A DNA stretch of 31,897 nt from contig JBFWVT010000055.1 of the NCBI GenBank assembly GCA_050246595.1, positions 1-31,897 on the forward strand, read 5' to 3'. Of this stretch, positions 31,730 to 31,897 are shown in pieces (within the stretch, counting starts at the first letter, position 1; each line of letters begins with the position of its first letter). The stretch comes from DATARH01 sp050246595 (GTDB lineage Bacteria > Pseudomonadota > Alphaproteobacteria > ATCC43930 > CGMCC-115725). The notes under the pieces were generated by a model, which worked only from the letters and a program-made list of their open reading frames with translations, was not told the DNA's origin and searched no databases. A program made the translations under genes and the position numbers.

Positions 31730-31897
31730 TAGCCGGCATTGGCGAGGTAGTTTGCGCATTCCTGTGCGGTGAAATGATCGAGCAAGGAGCCGATCTGGCG
31801 CCACGTGTCCTCGGTGGTGCGCGGATCGGCTTTGCGCAGCAGGGTCTTGAGCTTGGCGAAGACCTGCTCGATCGGGTTGAGATCGGGCGAATAGCGC
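31717..31897 (-). CDS. IS630-family transposase, C-terminal fragment (cut by window edge)
   Basis: The last 59 residues, beginning RYSPDLNPIEQVFAKLK and ending ANYLANAGYAST before TGA. The S-P-D-L-N-P-I-E block carries the last catalytic acidic residue (Glu) of the DDE triad of IS630/Tc1-mariner-like transposases; AxECANYxxNAGY is the standard family C-terminus. Truncation is by the window, not by mutation. It may be the same element type as the N-terminal fragment at 1-29. Confidence 0.92.
   Translation of the reverse strand, partial: RYSPDLNPIEQVFAKLKTLLRKADPRTTEDTWRQIGSLLDHFTAQECANYLANAGYAST

Larger units (their letters stand above)
31701..31897 (-). mobile_element. IS630-family element, 3' end only (runs off the right edge)
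   Basis: The element's downstream end: terminal repeat at 31701-31729 and the C-terminal part of the transposase gene, on the minus strand. Orientation is the same as for the element at the left edge, which shows the opposite end. The two could be copies of one IS flanking the roughly 31.6-kb segment in direct orientation. The rest lies outside the window. Confidence 0.85.

Overview
The window looks like high-GC alphaproteobacterial chromosome, most like Rhodospirillales or a related lineage. The inference rests on codon usage, on the conserved NDUFAF5-like methyltransferase / comF / glutaredoxin / nitrilase neighbourhood, on a PHA-system protein and on an alphaproteobacterial-type methyltransferase. 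No rRNA, tRNA or CRISPR array was recognised. Two stretches have clearly lower GC than the rest: the glycosyltransferase cluster (about 160-5100) and a two-gene cassette (about 15.9-16.8 kb). Both are good candidates for acquired DNA.

Layout. The left edge (1-125) is the 5' end of an IS630-family element: first codons of the transposase plus terminal repeat. The right edge (31701-31897) is the 3' end of an IS630-family element in the same orientation. Between them lie: (a) 165-5093, minus strand, a surface-glycan type operon made of a 584-aa beta-rich/coiled-coil protein and two GT4-type glycosyltransferases, one fused to a methyltransferase-like C-terminal domain; (b) 5094-5860, a non-coding or decayed gap; (c) 5861-7230, a VOC protein and a luciferase-like monooxygenase; (d) 7458-9896, a methyltransferase and a two-domain kinase/P-loop protein; (e) 10014-12361, minus strand, a small biotinyl protein, PrmA and an amidase; (f) 12468-15817, a PHA-system protein, a BioC/NDUFAF5-type methyltransferase (minus), and comF, grxC and a nitrilase-family hydrolase; (g) 15907-16786, a low-GC pair of unknown genes; (h) 16875-19136, a TTC38-like TPR protein and a second luciferase-like monooxygenase; (i) 19391-22114, a 907-aa RTX calcium-binding protein with long internal repeats; (j) 22305-24050, alpha and beta subunits of a Rieske aromatic-ring dioxygenase, followed by a decayed alcohol dehydrogenase tail; (k) 24294-28979, a complete five-gene Liv/HAAT-type ABC importer; (l) 29220-30887, an orphan ferric-iron type ABC permease; (m) 30888-31700, mostly empty sequence with one possible small gene and a terminator that has no visible gene.

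How the parts may work together. The dioxygenase pair and the five-gene importer lie on one strand with short gaps and plausibly form an uptake-and-oxidation module for an aromatic or similar organic acid. The substrate cannot be read from sequence, and no reductase or ferredoxin is present. The left-hand cluster probably builds or modifies a cell-surface polysaccharide. The most plausible places for undescribed biology are the low-GC pair at 15907-16786, the GT-methyltransferase fusion with its beta-rich partner, and the repeat architecture of the RTX protein. None of these can be called a proven new system from sequence alone.
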